This document shows, piece by piece, positions 17,453 to 27,430 of a DNA stretch of 64,000 bases. Source of the DNA: Sipunculus nudus. Its lineage: Eukaryota; Annelida; Sipuncula; Golfingiida; Sipunculidae. The notes beneath the pieces were generated by a model. It made no database searches, was not told the origin of the DNA, and saw nothing but the letters and a program-made list of their open reading frames with translations. Position 1 is the stretch's first letter. Each line of letters starts with the position of its first letter. Both the position numbers and the translations under genes were made by a program. Location of the stretch: positions 1,118,001 to 1,182,000 of the forward strand of contig JAPPUL010000069.1 of NCBI GenBank assembly GCA_026874595.1. The letters are read 5' to 3'.

Positions 17453-18783
17453 TAAATCAAACTAATAACCCGTTCCATATTAATTATGGTCTTAGTAGAA
17501 CACATTAATTTCCGAGCCTTATCAGAATCAGAGTATCCTAAAAGGTCAAAATCTTTAAAAAGCTTGCTAAGAAAAGCAAGGAAATCTCGTTCTGATTTTG
17601 GCAAAGCTGAGATTTCTTGTTTAGATTGTTTATTTTTGATATTTGAGTATTCAAATATGGAGGCAACTTTCTCCAAAGCAATAAAGTAAGTGGTCTGCCC
17701 GTCAATAGGATTATTAACGGTAAATCTTGTAACGCCAACGGGAGGTCTTGGATTTGTAGTATCATCAAAAAGCTTTTGAATATGTCTTTTAGGCAGTGAT
17801 TCATACTTGGAGTGAATAAAGCTAATATAATCGTCTTTAGTAAAGAAGACATTGTACTGAGATTGTTTTATAGAGCCTTTAAGAAGTCTTATAATATTAG
17901 CTTTAATTTCATCGTCGCGAAGCTCACTAAGTGATTTAGGTTCCGCCTCCTTTTTAATAGGCGAATAATTAATAATATTTTGGTATTTGGGAGAATGTTT
18001 TAGGATATTGTGCACAATTTGAGATTTATAACAAACAAGGATATTCTCCTCTGAGAGCAATCGTTTACCTTCTAGGATGCTATTAATAAGTCTATGAATT
18101 AGTCTGTCTCTATTTCTAAATGCAATAGGGTCTAAGATGTTATCATATTTAAAGTTGTCAGAAGAACAAATGGGTAGATTATCCAAGTTAATTTGTCTAT
18201 TAACGCTTGGTCTGTAATATATATCAGCAAGTTGCCCGACTGTATAGTGGCTGTATGTATCGATATAGTAAGAGGTAATGGTGTCATCGTCTAGCTTGAA
18301 ATAGAACATATAATCTATAGATTCTTCTTTAAACTTCTCAAAGTGTACATTCATTCTGAATATGGTATTTGTCTTTATAGAGTCTTCATTCATGGTAGGG
18401 GCATCATAAATTATGTTACCAAACAAAGCCCGCAAGGCGATTTTAGTATCAGTCAATAGGAAATTGGGGATTAAAGTTTTTCTAATAATCTTGGTATTGG
18501 TAAGGAAAGATATAAGTTGACTTCTTGAACCAAGCTTACCCGAGGCATTCTTTTCTAAACGAGTTAAAAGCAGTCCCTCTAAGATTGCATAAGAATGTTG
18601 CTCAACGAACTCAGTAAATTGTTTTGTAAGCCCAGCTGTTACGTTATTCGCATTATATATTTCCTGTAGGTACTTCTTAAAAGTGTCATAATAGAATAAA
18701 GAGTTATTGTCACTCAAAATAAAAGACTCCCAATTAATTAACAAGGCCCAAGATATTAGACGGTGAAAAGTAAGAAACACCAA
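17449..18783 (-). CDS. uncharacterised 444-residue protein
   Basis: No family is recognised. The first ~23 residues are hydrophobic in part (MVFLTFHRLISWALLINW), but a methionine choice farther in would remove this, and the start is uncertain. The body is a mix of helices and loops rich in N, I and K, with several charged patches (for example LSELRDDEIKANIIRLLKGS and KSERDFLAFLSKLFKDFDLLGYSDSDKARKL). No catalytic motif or repeats are evident; it is most likely cytoplasmic. The tail overlaps the aminotransferase-like gene by four bases, convergently. Coding potential is supported by its length with no frame conflict. Confidence 0.6.
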   Translation of the reverse strand: MVFLTFHRLISWALLINWESFILSDNNSLFYYDTFKKYLQEIYNANNVTAGLTKQFTEFVEQHSYAILEGLLLTRLEKNASGKLGSRSQLISFLTNTKIIRKTLIPNFLLTDTKIALRALFGNIIYDAPTMNEDSIKTNTIFRMNVHFEKFKEESIDYMFYFKLDDDTITSYYIDTYSHYTVGQLADIYYRPSVNRQINLDNLPICSSDNFKYDNILDPIAFRNRDRLIHRLINSILEGKRLLSEENILVCYKSQIVHNILKHSPKYQNIINYSPIKKEAEPKSLSELRDDEIKANIIRLLKGSIKQSQYNVFFTKDDYISFIHSKYESLPKRHIQKLFDDTTNPRPPVGVTRFTVNNPIDGQTTYFIALEKVASIFEYSNIKNKQSKQEISALPKSERDFLAFLSKLFKDFDLLGYSDSDKARKLMCSTKTIINMERVISLIY

Positions 18784-19044
18784 AGAAAAAAGTTACAAAC
18801 TAAAAAAAAATAGTGCCTGTTAAAAGTAAGTTATAGCAAATAAAACAAAAACAGCAATGACGCAATATATCTAAAGAGCTCCCCTACAATAAAATAATAA
18901 AAGTATCTAATAAATAGTCTGAATGGGTATAAAAATGATATATTATTTGACCGTTAAACTAGAAGGTAATAAGTTTTATGGGCTTACATTTTGTTTTAAA
19001 AAAGAACAAGACATAATAAAATAAAGAAAAAGAAGATAAATTGA

Positions 19045-20355
<1,311 letters not shown>

Positions 20356-20458
20356 GGAAGCAAGATATTTTTGTAACAAAAAAAAAGTATAATGTATTAT
20401 CTTGTAATGGATTAATCAATAGGAAGTTATGCTAAATAAAACATAAGGATGATATGAT

Positions 20459-21907
20459 ATGAAAACTACACTTATAATGCTTATGGTAACGCTGGTGTTA
20501 AGTGGATGTACATCTGGAGGCATGGGTTTTTCAGATTTGGTAGGAAAAGTAGCAGATATAGTATGGGGCTTACCCTCTATAATAATATTGGTAGGGACGG
20601 GAATATATCTAACATTTCGCATGGGTTTTGTACAGATAAGGGGTTTTAGACATTCCTTTAGTTTGGCATTTGGCAAAGCGGGCAAAGCAGATAATGTAGG
20701 TAAAGATGTAAAAGGCGAGGTAAGTTATTTTCAGGCACTAACCGGTGCCTTATCGGCAACAGTAGGAACAGGGAACATAGCAGGGGTTGCAACAGCAGTA
20801 TCAATGGGTGGTCCGGGAGCAGTGTTTTGGATGTGGGTTACAGCATTATTTGGGATGGCAACAAAGTTCACCTCGTGTACGTTAGGAGTGAAATATCGTG
20901 ATGTTAAAGAAAACGGAGAAGTATCGGGTGGTCCTATGTATACGCTTAAAAAAGGGCTTAATATGCCTTTTATGGGAATACTGTTTGCACTCTTCACATT
21001 GATAGCGTCATTTGGGATAGGAAATATGGTGCAGGCAAATTCAGTTGTAAGTGGTTTAAGTATGGCCTTGCCGCTTGTGGGGCAGATGTCTTATAAGGTG
21101 GTGGTGGGAGTAATACTTGCGTTATTAGTAGGATTGGTTATATTGGGAGGAGTTAAGCGGATAGCAAAGGTAGCGTCTTACCTTGTGCCTATAATGTCTT
21201 TGGTCTACTGTTTTTTTGCATTACTAATAATCGCCTTTAATTTGGATAAAGTACCATCAGCAATATATACAATATTAGATTACGCATTAAACCCCTATGC
21301 ATTTGGCTGGGGTATGGTAGGTGAGGCGGTACGATATGGGGTTGCACGAGGAGTGTTTTCAAATGAGGCAGGACTTGGCTCATCACCTATGATACATGCA
21401 GCATCCAAGACGGATGAGCCTGTAAAAGAAGGGCTTGTTGCGATGCTTGAGCCTTTTATTGACACGCTAATAATATGCAGCATGACGGCACTAGTAATAG
21501 TAATAACAGGAGTTTATGGAGCAAATAAGCCGGCAGGACTTTTGAGTGCAGATTTAACAGCCTATGCGTTTGGAGAGGGGCTTTCTGGAGTATTCGGTAT
21601 TGGTTTTCGTACTCTTGGGACCTGGGTTGTAGGATTTGGATTAATAACCTTTGCCTATTCCACGGTAATCGCATGGTCGTATTACGGGGATAGGAGTGCA
21701 GAATTCTTATTTGGCAAGAAGGCAATACTTCCTTATCGTGTAATATATACTATATTAATAGTTGTTGGGGCAACTATTCCTGTAAAGCTGGTATGGCAGA
21801 TGGCAGATATTACTAATATGCTTATGGCACTTCCTAATATCATTAGTTTACTACTTCTTAGTAAGGTGGTTAAAAAAGACAAGGACACTTATTTTCATAA
21901 ATCTTGA
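20459..21907 (+). CDS. sodium:alanine/glycine symporter (AGCS family) with an N-terminal lipobox
   Basis: AGCS carriers take up alanine or glycine with Na+ through an 11-helix LeuT-like fold. Family landmarks are IVWGLPSIIILVGTGIYLTFRMGFVQIRGF, GALSATVGTGNIAGVATAVSMGGPGAVFWMW, GGPMYTL, and ARGVFSNEAGLGSSPMIHAAS. The 482 residues are otherwise standard. Unusually, residues 1-17 read as a lipoprotein signal: Lys2, a hydrophobic core and LSGC with Cys17, followed by T-S-G-G. Ordinary AGCS proteins begin near the IVWG segment. Lipid attachment at Cys17 would leave the N-terminus outside, which is compatible with the extra first helix of the family; that topology is from general knowledge of the fold. 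Confidence 0.9.
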   Translation: MKTTLIMLMVTLVLSGCTSGGMGFSDLVGKVADIVWGLPSIIILVGTGIYLTFRMGFVQIRGFRHSFSLAFGKAGKADNVGKDVKGEVSYFQALTGALSATVGTGNIAGVATAVSMGGPGAVFWMWVTALFGMATKFTSCTLGVKYRDVKENGEVSGGPMYTLKKGLNMPFMGILFALFTLIASFGIGNMVQANSVVSGLSMALPLVGQMSYKVVVGVILALLVGLVILGGVKRIAKVASYLVPIMSLVYCFFALLIIAFNLDKVPSAIYTILDYALNPYAFGWGMVGEAVRYGVARGVFSNEAGLGSSPMIHAASKTDEPVKEGLVAMLEPFIDTLIICSMTALVIVITGVYGANKPAGLLSADLTAYAFGEGLSGVFGIGFRTLGTWVVGFGLITFAYSTVIAWSYYGDRSAEFLFGKKAILPYRVIYTILIVVGATIPVKLVWQMADITNMLMALPNIISLLLLSKVVKKDKDTYFHKS

Positions 21908-21920
21908 TTTCATAAATCTT
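21893..21920. repeat. 15-bp period imperfect tandem repeat at the end of the AGCS gene
   Basis: tttcataaatctt recurs with a 15-base period (21893 and 21908), the first copy covering the last codons and stop of the symporter gene. A further degenerate copy (ataaatcttgat) lies at 21926-21937. Confidence 0.75.
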
Positions 21921-21945
21921 TATATATAAATCTTGATATATAAAG

Positions 21946-23139
21946 TTATGTATTTTGGTTTTTGGTTTTGTATGCCATAAGTGCTTTAGTGTGTAGGTCC
22001 TTAATAGGGATGTTGTGCTTTATAGCAAGCTTTTTTAGACTTTCAAACTCAGGCTTTACCTGTATAGCTTTGCCGTGAAGAAAACTTTCTTTAATCTCAA
22101 CCTCCCCAATATCAGGAATAGTAGTTTTAATAACTTTCCGTGTAAGCTCCTCTCTTTCAACTCGTGTTTTCCTAACTCCTATTGCAGTTGTCTCTTTGAA
22201 TATTAATTCTATAACGTTTTTACAAATAGGCTCGATGCAAAGTACAGAAAGAATTAAACCACATCGCCCCTTTTTCATTATAGTAGGAGTAGAATAAACA
22301 TCATTAGCCCCCAACTCAAACAGCTTATCTTTTATATATGGCATTAACTCAGGGTTTATGTCATCTAAATTAGTTTCAACCAAAAGCATATTAGATTTTT
22401 TATTAACAGTGTCAATTTCACCAAGAAGAGTTCTTAGCATATTAGGACGTTTTCTTTTAGCACTCCCCATCCCATAGCCTATGAATTTAATGTGCATAGG
22501 AGGAATGGTTGTTATTGGTTTTGCGTAATACTTTATTATGGCAGCACCTGTTGGGGTTACGTATTCCCCCTCCTCCTCCACTCCGTAAACAGGATAATCT
22601 TTTAATATCTCACTAGCGGCAGGCGCCGGAAGTGGCATTAGACCATGTGCACATTTTACAAAACCTCTTCCGATAGGCAAAGGCGAGCAGTATATTTTGT
22701 CTACTTTTATACGATTTAATATTATGCCAATACCTACAATGTCAATTATTGAATCTAAGGCTCCAACCTCATGAAAATGTATATCATAAATACTTTTCCC
22801 ATGCATTTTACCTTCTGCTTTTGCAAGTATCGTAAATACATTAAATGCATCATCTATTATTGCTTTATCTAGTTTTGAGCTTTTTAAGATGTTTTCTATG
22901 TCTTTTAAATTGCGATGCTTAGCTTGTTTTTTTTGTTCTTCAAGCTTAAATGTCAAACCCTCTATGGAACTTACCTTAGCCTTTCTAAAGATTAGTTTAT
23001 ATTGACTTTTGTCTAAGGCAAGTTTGTTAATCTCTTTTGAAAACCACTCCTCATCAAGTTCTAACATATTAAAAAGAGCAGATAATATCATATCTCCGCT
23101 TAAGCCTGAAAAGGCATCAAAATATAAAATCTTTTGCAT
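21946..23139 (-). CDS. larC: nickel-pincer cofactor biosynthesis protein LarC
   Basis: LarC is the CTP-dependent cyclometallase that inserts nickel into the pyridinium-3,5-bisthiocarboxylate mononucleotide. The 397 residues carry the family opening MQKILYFDAFSGLSGDM, an IHFHEVGALDSIIDIVG stretch with conserved His/Glu/Asp, TPTGAAIIKYYA, and the C-terminal domain (NMLLVETNLDDINPELMPYI, EREELTRKV). In Lactobacillus plantarum LarC1 and LarC2 are joined by programmed frameshifting, while here they form one continuous frame. larB lies just upstream, 26 bases away; larE and the racemase larA are not in the window. Confidence 0.92.
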   Translation of the reverse strand: MQKILYFDAFSGLSGDMILSALFNMLELDEEWFSKEINKLALDKSQYKLIFRKAKVSSIEGLTFKLEEQKKQAKHRNLKDIENILKSSKLDKAIIDDAFNVFTILAKAEGKMHGKSIYDIHFHEVGALDSIIDIVGIGIILNRIKVDKIYCSPLPIGRGFVKCAHGLMPLPAPAASEILKDYPVYGVEEEGEYVTPTGAAIIKYYAKPITTIPPMHIKFIGYGMGSAKRKRPNMLRTLLGEIDTVNKKSNMLLVETNLDDINPELMPYIKDKLFELGANDVYSTPTIMKKGRCGLILSVLCIEPICKNVIELIFKETTAIGVRKTRVEREELTRKVIKTTIPDIGEVEIKESFLHGKAIQVKPEFESLKKLAIKHNIPIKDLHTKALMAYKTKNQNT

Positions 23140-23165
23140 AACTTATTTCTAGGTATTATAGTCTA

Positions 23166-23942
23166 TTAGTTAAGATTGTTTTTTGAGCACTGTTGATTTA
23201 TTATGGATGCAGCATATGCCGCACCAAAACCATTATCAATATTTACTGTAAGCACATTCGGACTGCAACTATTTAACATTGCAAGTAAAGCAGATAAGCC
23301 TTGAAACGATGCTCCATAGCCTACACTACTTGGCACACCAATAACCGGCTTACTTACAAGTCCGCCCACAACGCTTGCCAGCGCCCCATCCATACCAGCT
23401 ACAACGATTATTACATTAGCCTCATCAAGCATCTTCTTATGGTCAAAGAGCCTATGTATCCCAGCAACTCCAACGTCGATAAGATTATGTGTTTTGTTAC
23501 CAAGCACATACGAGGTAACATAAGCCTCCTCAACAATCCCCATATCCGATGTCCCAGCCGATATTATTAGTATATTCCCAACTTGTTTATTCGTACTATT
23601 TTGTTCATCTAATAAATAAGCTACTTGACCCCGACTTTTGTATTCAAATCTCTTATCTATATTCATTATTTTCTTGGCAAGGCTTTCATTAACACGTGTT
23701 GCAAGTATTTTAGATTTCTTGTTTTTAATAAGCGCGTTTAAGATGTTGGTAACCTCATCCTCGCTTTTATCCTTACAATATATAACTTCAGGAAACCCTT
23801 GTCTTAGCTCACGGTGATAGTCTAGTTTTGCATATTCTATATCTTTATAAGGAAAGCCAACGAGTTCATCAAGGGCAGTATCTACAGCTACCTGTCCACC
23901 TCGTACCCTTTCCAACAAGGCTTTTAGCTTCTCTTTCGTCAT
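23166..23942 (-). CDS. larB: nickel-pincer cofactor biosynthesis protein LarB
   Basis: LarB carboxylates the pyridine ring of nicotinic acid adenine dinucleotide, the first step to the nickel-pincer nucleotide. The 258 residues show the helical N-terminal part (MTKEKLKALLERVRGGQVAVDTALDEL) and the PurE/AIR-carboxylase-like core with SAGTSDMGIVEEAY, NLIDVGVAGIHRL, VVAGMDGALASVVGGLV and VPSSVGYGASFQGLSALLAMLNSC, ending NIDNGFGAAYAA. It sits between an alcohol-dehydrogenase-like gene (43 bases) and larC (26 bases), all in one direction and probably one transcript. Confidence 0.93.
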   Translation of the reverse strand: MTKEKLKALLERVRGGQVAVDTALDELVGFPYKDIEYAKLDYHRELRQGFPEVIYCKDKSEDEVTNILNALIKNKKSKILATRVNESLAKKIMNIDKRFEYKSRGQVAYLLDEQNSTNKQVGNILIISAGTSDMGIVEEAYVTSYVLGNKTHNLIDVGVAGIHRLFDHKKMLDEANVIIVVAGMDGALASVVGGLVSKPVIGVPSSVGYGASFQGLSALLAMLNSCSPNVLTVNIDNGFGAAYAASIINQQCSKNNLN

Positions 23943-23985
23943 TCTTATATTACTTGTCCTTCTAGTTTTGGAGAGTAAAGATTTA

Positions 23986-25158
23986 TCAATATGCCGAGTC
24001 TAGAATATTGGTTAACTCTTCCTCTGCAACAACTTGTGGTGCATATTTCATAAAATCATAACTTAAAGCTATTTTTGAGACCTTTAAAAAGTTGCTGCGT
24101 TCTATATTAAGCTCTGAGAGCTTTTTAGTAAGTTCTAGTTCTTCAATAAGCTTTTTAACTGACTCTATCATCTTTACAGCCGCTTGTACCACCGTCATAT
24201 CACTCCGACTCTCCCCAAGCATATTATATAATCTAAGATAATCATTCGAAACACTTGTTACATTAAATTCCATTATGTGAGGCAAGAGTATTGTTGATAT
24301 TATACTTTGCTCTAGATTATGTGCTTTGCTAAGCAGTAAAGACAAGGCAAAAGATACTCCAGGTGTACTATTCCCAAACGCAAGTGAAGATAAAATCGTT
24401 GCCTTCATTATGAATTCTCTATATTCTACGTTAGACGTATCTTTTAGAAAACTTTCTAAATATTTAAATAATATATCTACTGCCTGTAAGGAAAACGATT
24501 CGCCTAGTAGGTTAACTTGTTTTGATATTAATGATTCTATTGCCAATGATAATAAATGTATGCCATTATAAGCATTTTCCTTGCCTCCTTGTATCGAGAT
24601 TAATGACGGATCCATTATTACTAAATCTGCCTTTTCGCCGCGTGATGGCATAACTTTAAGATCATCTAAACTATTATCTGATATATAGCTTGTATCTGTT
24701 AGTCCAGGAATTAGGTTATAGCTTATTGGTATTTCTATATAACTTGCCTTTTTCTTAGCAGGTGATATGCCAATTCTATGTTCTCCTGTATAATCTTCTA
24801 TCTTCCCGCCTGATTTTGAAAGTAGGGATATAGATTTAGCGGCATATAAAGTGCCTATGCAACCAATCCCTACTATCGTGTCACATTTGGCTATAGCTGC
24901 TTGGCTTGCTCCTTCGTTTATGAGCTCATAACTTGGTATGTTAAGCTTCCTTCCGGTTGAAGAGCAGTTATATAATAAGACTCCAAAACTGTTTTTTTCA
25001 AGTAAATTCCTAAGCTCGCCAAAGTATTTTGTTTCCTTTAATGCGTCTTTATCATAGACCAATAATATACGTTCACCATAATCCCTAACTACCTCTCCTA
25101 TCTGTTCTATTACTCCGTTCCCTGCTAGAATCTTTGTTGGCATTGAGAAACTTATCAT
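23986..25158 (-). CDS. iron-containing alcohol dehydrogenase-like protein without metal ligands
   Basis: The fold family is recognisable by the beginning FSMPTKILAGNGVIEQIGEVVRDYGERILLVYD and by the ungapped block ending ILLPHIMEFN. Four positions that bind Fe/Zn in FucO-type enzymes (Asp, His, His, His) are His201, Leu205, Phe270 and Gln284 here, and the conserved active-site His equals Leu274. The NAD-binding GGGSxxD loop is GIGC (97-100), without the Asp. A metal-dependent dehydrogenase reaction is therefore unlikely. It is the first gene of an apparent larB-larC transcript, 390 residues long. It could bind a nucleotide or the nickel-pincer pathway intermediates as a non-catalytic partner, which is speculation. 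Confidence 0.8.
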   Translation of the reverse strand: MISFSMPTKILAGNGVIEQIGEVVRDYGERILLVYDKDALKETKYFGELRNLLEKNSFGVLLYNCSSTGRKLNIPSYELINEGASQAAIAKCDTIVGIGCIGTLYAAKSISLLSKSGGKIEDYTGEHRIGISPAKKKASYIEIPISYNLIPGLTDTSYISDNSLDDLKVMPSRGEKADLVIMDPSLISIQGGKENAYNGIHLLSLAIESLISKQVNLLGESFSLQAVDILFKYLESFLKDTSNVEYREFIMKATILSSLAFGNSTPGVSFALSLLLSKAHNLEQSIISTILLPHIMEFNVTSVSNDYLRLYNMLGESRSDMTVVQAAVKMIESVKKLIEELELTKKLSELNIERSNFLKVSKIALSYDFMKYAPQVVAEEELTNILDSAY

Positions 25159-25329
25159 TACTTACCCCATATGTTAAAGAATTCGCTGCTCTTATTAATT
25201 CTTAAGTTTGGATACTTTTTTGCTTTGATAGATTTGTTTTCGGCTTTATTTGCTACTTATTTGACTAGAAGATTGCAACATATGCAACTTTTTAACCTTT
25301 CATCCATATATTATATGATATTATATGTC

Positions 25330-25683
25330 TTAATCTGTCTGTTTTGGTTTATTTATATAATACTTAAACTGCGGGTCTAAAAGCTTTTTAAGTAGTACCT
25401 TATAGTCTATACCTTGTAAATACGATTGGGGGTCTTTTAACTTCTTTTTTACCTCTTTTACTTTATCTAACCTGACATCTGCTGATTCCTCAATTATTTT
25501 CTCTATCTTGGTTAGATTCTCTATCTTAAACTCTTGTGTCATCAGGTATCTTTGTACCGTAGGATTTGACAGCGTTACCCTATCTTTTTCATTTGCTTTT
25601 ATAGCTTCTTTTTGTTTGGGACTTATTTTAAATAAGCTTTCTAGTAAGCTTATCCCTTTTATATTCATGGTTTTCTCATCCAA
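25330..25683 (-). CDS. FlgM-like anti-sigma-28 factor
   Basis: The C-terminal half follows the FlgM pattern: a variable N-terminus, then SADVRLDKVKEVKKKLKDPQSYL (67-89) where family members have xVRxDKVxEVKxKLxxxxY, and a final helix DYKVLLKKLLD. FlgM binds and silences sigma-28 until the hook is finished and FlgM is secreted; the flaB promoter in this window looks sigma-28 dependent. The longest frame uses TTG at 25683, while an ATG at 25668 (MNIKG) is equally plausible. Length (117 or 112) is slightly longer than typical FlgM. It lies downstream of rsmI on the same strand. Assignment rests on the motif only. Confidence 0.6.
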   Translation of the reverse strand: MDEKTMNIKGISLLESLFKISPKQKEAIKANEKDRVTLSNPTVQRYLMTQEFKIENLTKIEKIIEESADVRLDKVKEVKKKLKDPQSYLQGIDYKVLLKKLLDPQFKYYINKPKQTD

Positions 25684-25806
25684 GGAACTTTGCCTTGTCT
25701 TTTTTCTTTTTTGTTCTTTAAATTAACTTTAACTAAAATAACTTATATTCCCTTTTTTATATTCTATTCCCGCTTCTACTAGCCTCGGTGTGTTCTTAAA
25801 GAAACT

Positions 25807-26619
25807 TTAGCTTTTTTTAAACTTTTTTTCTTTCTTTTTTTTCTTTTCTTCTTTTAACTCTTTTAACTCTTTTAACTCTTTTAACTCTTTTAACTCTTTT
25901 AACTCTTTTAACTTGTTTTCGATTATTAGTGTATACTCACCTTTCTCCTTTAACTCTAGTTTACTAAGCTCTGCTACGTTTATACGTATAATCTCTTCAA
26001 ACTTCTTTGTAAGCTCACGCCCAATAACAACTTCACTCCCTCTAAATACTTCCTCTATTAATAGCATTAGAGCCCTTACTCGTTTTGGTGACTCGTATAA
26101 TATTATATTCCCTCTGAACGTACTAAGCTCTTTTAATTTATTAAGACGTTTGCCCTTCTTGCGAGATAGAAATCCTACAAATATAAACTCATTTAACCTA
26201 AATCCGCTAACTGATAGTAAGGCAAGCCCTGCACTCGCACCAGGTATCGGTATTACTTCATGTCCTTGTTCTGTTAATTTAGATATTAGTTTTGTGCCTG
26301 GGTCTGATATGCAAGGTGTTCCACTATCACTTACAAGCGCTATTTTTCTTTCTCTATCTTCTAGCTTCAATAGGATTTGGTTTATGCTTCTTTCTTGATT
26401 ATAACTATTGTGGCTATATAATTTCTTCTTTAGCCCTAGATGATTTAATAGCTTTAGGGTATGTCTTGTATCCTCGCATACAACAAAATCTACCTCTCCA
26501 AGAACCTTTATCGCTCTTAGCGTTATGTCATCTAGGTTCCCTATCGGTGTCGAAACAACATATATTTTTCCCGTACACCTTTTGTTAGCACCCTTCAACT
26601 GTCTTCCTTTAATTCCCAT
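25807..26619 (-). CDS. rsmI: 16S rRNA (cytidine(1402)-2'-O)-methyltransferase with a KEL-repeat tail
   Basis: RsmI 2'-O-methylates C1402 in the decoding centre of 16S rRNA. Family motifs: KIYVVSTPIGNLDDITLRAIKVL, CEDTRHTLKLL, HNSYNQ, LVSDSGTPCISDPG and VIPIPGASAGLALLSVSG, then FLSRKKGKR and the GREL(T/S)KKFEE segment. The catalytic domain ends near residue 236. It is followed by a low-complexity tail made of about seven KEL units plus a run of lysines and glutamates (to 270), encoded by perfect 9-bp tandem repeats (25852-25914). Copy number changes would keep the frame. The start overlaps the upstream lipoprotein gene by 25 bases. Confidence 0.93.
   Translation of the reverse strand: MGIKGRQLKGANKRCTGKIYVVSTPIGNLDDITLRAIKVLGEVDFVVCEDTRHTLKLLNHLGLKKKLYSHNSYNQERSINQILLKLEDRERKIALVSDSGTPCISDPGTKLISKLTEQGHEVIPIPGASAGLALLSVSGFRLNEFIFVGFLSRKKGKRLNKLKELSTFRGNIILYESPKRVRALMLLIEEVFRGSEVVIGRELTKKFEEIIRINVAELSKLELKEKGEYTLIIENKLKELKELKELKELKELKELKEEKKKKKEKKFKKS
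25852..25914. repeat. 9-bp coding tandem repeat, about 7 copies, in the rsmI 3' end
   Basis: The plus-strand unit ttttaactc is present six times exactly (25852-25905) with a seventh copy carrying one mismatch (25906-25914). On the coding strand it reads gagttaaaa (E-L-K). It makes the C-terminal tail of RsmI. Confidence 0.95.
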
Positions 26620-27398
26620 ACCAATATCTTATCAAAATCTGTTTTCTCTATTACTCGATTTGCTCGGTCTACCTTATAACGACTTTCGTAATTACTTCCG
26701 TGATTGCGTGTTATATACTCCTTAATCTCTCTTTTGCCACCCGGCTCATTGAATACATTATCTTCATATCCCTCAAATGTTATTCGCTCCTCTTCTGCGT
26801 TCAAAGATACTAAATTCAAAAATGTGTAGTTTATATACTCTCCAGGTTGCTTTAACATATTAGCACTTATTATATAATGCTCTATTACACTCGAAAATAA
26901 CGGACTTGACGCTTGCAATTTATACCTTTTGTAATCTTCCTCTATATAGTAGTATGGTGGACTGTAATAACCGCTTCGTATACTTTTGTTCTCTCCCTCT
27001 ATTATCTGTCCTCCAAATCTTACTACCTTAAAACCTCTTGTCAGGATAGATTCGCTCTCTATTTTAAGTGATTTAGTTATTATATTTTCTTGCGCTTTTA
27101 TATTAATCTTTTGATTTAATTCGTAAAATATATGTTCATTACGTACTAAAGTCCTAAACATTATCTTTGCCTCTCCCACCTTCTTCTTAGTTCGCTTTAT
27201 TAGTACGTCGTAGGTATAGCTAAAATCTTTTAGGAGTGCATTGTCTTTTCCTTTATCGTTTGACTTTATTACTGTTACAAGTGTTTTGCACGAACTTGAG
27301 ATTAACAATACACAAAATATTATTAATATCCTTTGTCTTATCGTAGGGCTTTTCTCTCTTTTAAGTCTTTTACAATTATTCCTTCTAAGTTTTAGCAT
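26595..27398 (-). CDS. probable lipoprotein, uncharacterised (DUF3108-like or outer-membrane-assembly type)
   Basis: The signal segment (~24-40) ends ILIIFCVLLISSSC, a spirochaetal-type lipobox candidate with the Cys near residue 37. The mature part (about 230 residues) alternates strands in a way that suggests a beta-rich periplasmic domain (DVLIKRTKKKVGEAKIMFRTL, GFKVVRFGGQIIEGENK, YKLQASSPLFSSVIEHYIISANML). It resembles DUF3108-like proteins in topology only, and I do not assert the family. The last 25 bases overlap rsmI, so translation is probably coupled. Placement in the trpD-homologue to flgM-like block does not reveal a role. Confidence 0.6.
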   Translation of the reverse strand: MLKLRRNNCKRLKREKSPTIRQRILIIFCVLLISSSCKTLVTVIKSNDKGKDNALLKDFSYTYDVLIKRTKKKVGEAKIMFRTLVRNEHIFYELNQKINIKAQENIITKSLKIESESILTRGFKVVRFGGQIIEGENKSIRSGYYSPPYYYIEEDYKRYKLQASSPLFSSVIEHYIISANMLKQPGEYINYTFLNLVSLNAEEERITFEGYEDNVFNEPGGKREIKEYITRNHGSNYESRYKVDRANRVIEKTDFDKILVWELKEDS

Positions 27399-27400
27399 AA

Positions 27401-27430
27401 CCTTGCCTATCCTTGCCTATCCTTTCCTAT
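27401..27430. repeat. 10-bp tandem repeat, three copies
   Basis: ccttgcctat occurs twice exactly (27401-27420), then cctttcctat with one change. The array fills the gap between the lipoprotein gene and the end of the trpD homologue and includes its stop codon. Confidence 0.9.

Noticed and set aside
21946-23139. Programmed frameshift in larC
   Set aside because: The whole LarC length is one continuous frame, so no frameshift is needed.
25171-25380. 69-residue plus-strand hydrophobic frame between the ADH-like and FlgM-like genes
   Set aside because: No ribosome binding site, overlaps the end of the FlgM-like gene, and AT-rich spacers often give hydrophobic frames by chance.
25913-26398. 161-residue plus-strand frame opposite rsmI
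   Set aside because: Antisense shadow of rsmI.
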